The notes below the pieces were generated by a model. It searched no databases, had not been told where the DNA came from, and worked only from the letters and a program-made list of their open reading frames with translations. From NCBI GenBank assembly GCA_023105745.1, contig JALGQZ010000013.1, positions 7,614,105 through 7,678,104 on the forward strand: a DNA stretch of 64,000 nucleotides. Reading direction: 5' to 3'. This stretch comes from Austropuccinia psidii (taxonomy: Eukaryota > Basidiomycota > Pucciniomycetes > Pucciniales > Sphaerophragmiaceae). Every line of letters starts with the position of its first letter. The first letter of the stretch is position 1. Of the stretch, positions 63,427 to 64,000 are shown one piece after another. A program made the translations under genes and the position numbers.

Positions 63427-63830
63427 ACAATGATCAAGTCAAATGACACCATCTAAAACAATAATCACCAGAAGAACACCTAATATTATATCATCACTCA
63501 ATGAGTGACAAATGTGTGCAAACAGATGGCACATTATATCTACCCAATGACCCAAATTGAATATTTCTCAACAGCGGAATTCTCTCCAGTCCTTCAATAC
63601 TAATATTAAATTTCAATTAAAAGAAAAATAAATTCCAAAGATATGGTGCAATATACCACACATATTATTCCATATCTTGATCCAATGACACCATTCTAAA
63701 ATTACTCAACAGTGCAATTAGCTTAAGAATGTGCATAAAAATCACCAAAGCTCAGAAATATCAAATATTCTAAAAAATCATTCCAAATCTTTATCCAATT
63801 ACACCGTTCCAAAATACTTCACAAGCTCAA
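63427..63830. repeat. Degenerate repeats, about 115-135 bp apart
   Basis: Related boxes, such as GATCCAATGACACCATTCTAA followed by CTCAACAGTGCAATTAG, occur at about 63427, 63540, 63677 and 63792 with many changes. It looks like an old tandem array. The last 170 bases of the window show nothing further. Confidence 0.45.
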
Positions 63831-64000
63831 ATATCTGAAGTTAAAAGCTTTCTAAGTACTCAGCTTTTGAGTGCCTCTATGAAAGTCCCAAATGATATTC
63901 ATGTAGGGCCTCTCTACCTTATTTTCCCACATTCTTATGGAAAAATACATCCATCAATATTATGGTAGGGTTACTAGTAAAATGAACTTATAAGATTTGA

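Noticed and set aside
1..64000. tRNA, rRNA, CRISPR array, bacterial operon or phage content
   Set aside because: No cloverleaf, rRNA-like block, regular repeat-spacer array or ribosome-binding-site pattern was seen; all recognised coding is of eukaryotic transposons.

Overview
The window is AT-rich eukaryotic DNA made almost entirely of nested transposable elements. I found no intact host gene, no tRNA or rRNA and no CRISPR array. The Gag-Pol remnants resemble, from memory, the Ty3/gypsy polyproteins that are very abundant in rust fungi (Pucciniales), especially the myrtle rust Austropuccinia psidii. The transposon gene at 50.6-53.6 kb has short GT-AG introns of 71-82 bp, which fits a fungus. 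The organism call is an inference.

Layout. (1) 1-8799: element A, minus-strand gypsy, 2.1-kb LTR; only the last 83 bp of its 3' LTR is inside the window. It sits in the 5' LTR of element E. (2) 8800-15230: element E, plus strand, a decayed gag-pol lacking integrase. (3) 15767-48353: element C, an old minus-strand gypsy spread over about 32.6 kb by later insertions: element B (17172-28595) inside its 3' LTR, a solo LTR (31847-34008) inside pol, and element D (34931-44552) inside gag. B itself holds a solo LTR (25026-26463). (4) 49195-49840: integrase-tail fragment F. (5) 50020-56548: a Mutator-like DNA transposon (MULE) with terminal inverted repeats and a spliced gene joining a FAR1-type zinc finger, a MULE transposase, a SWIM finger and an OTU cysteine protease; a plus-orientation solo LTR (53618-55757) abuts the OTU end. 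(6) 56549-64000: decayed LTR and integrase debris, a GC-richer patch, a 642-bp tandem duplication split by another solo LTR (59863-61783), and unassigned AT-rich DNA.

Target-site duplications give the order of events: ATGCA, ATAAC and AGGGG are perfect around three solo LTRs; those of B, C and D have one mismatch each. Every gag, pol and transposase frame carries stops or frameshifts and several have lost catalytic residues, so nothing here looks able to move by itself. Element D is the best preserved. The MULE-OTU element is the most unusual unit. All boundaries were read by eye.
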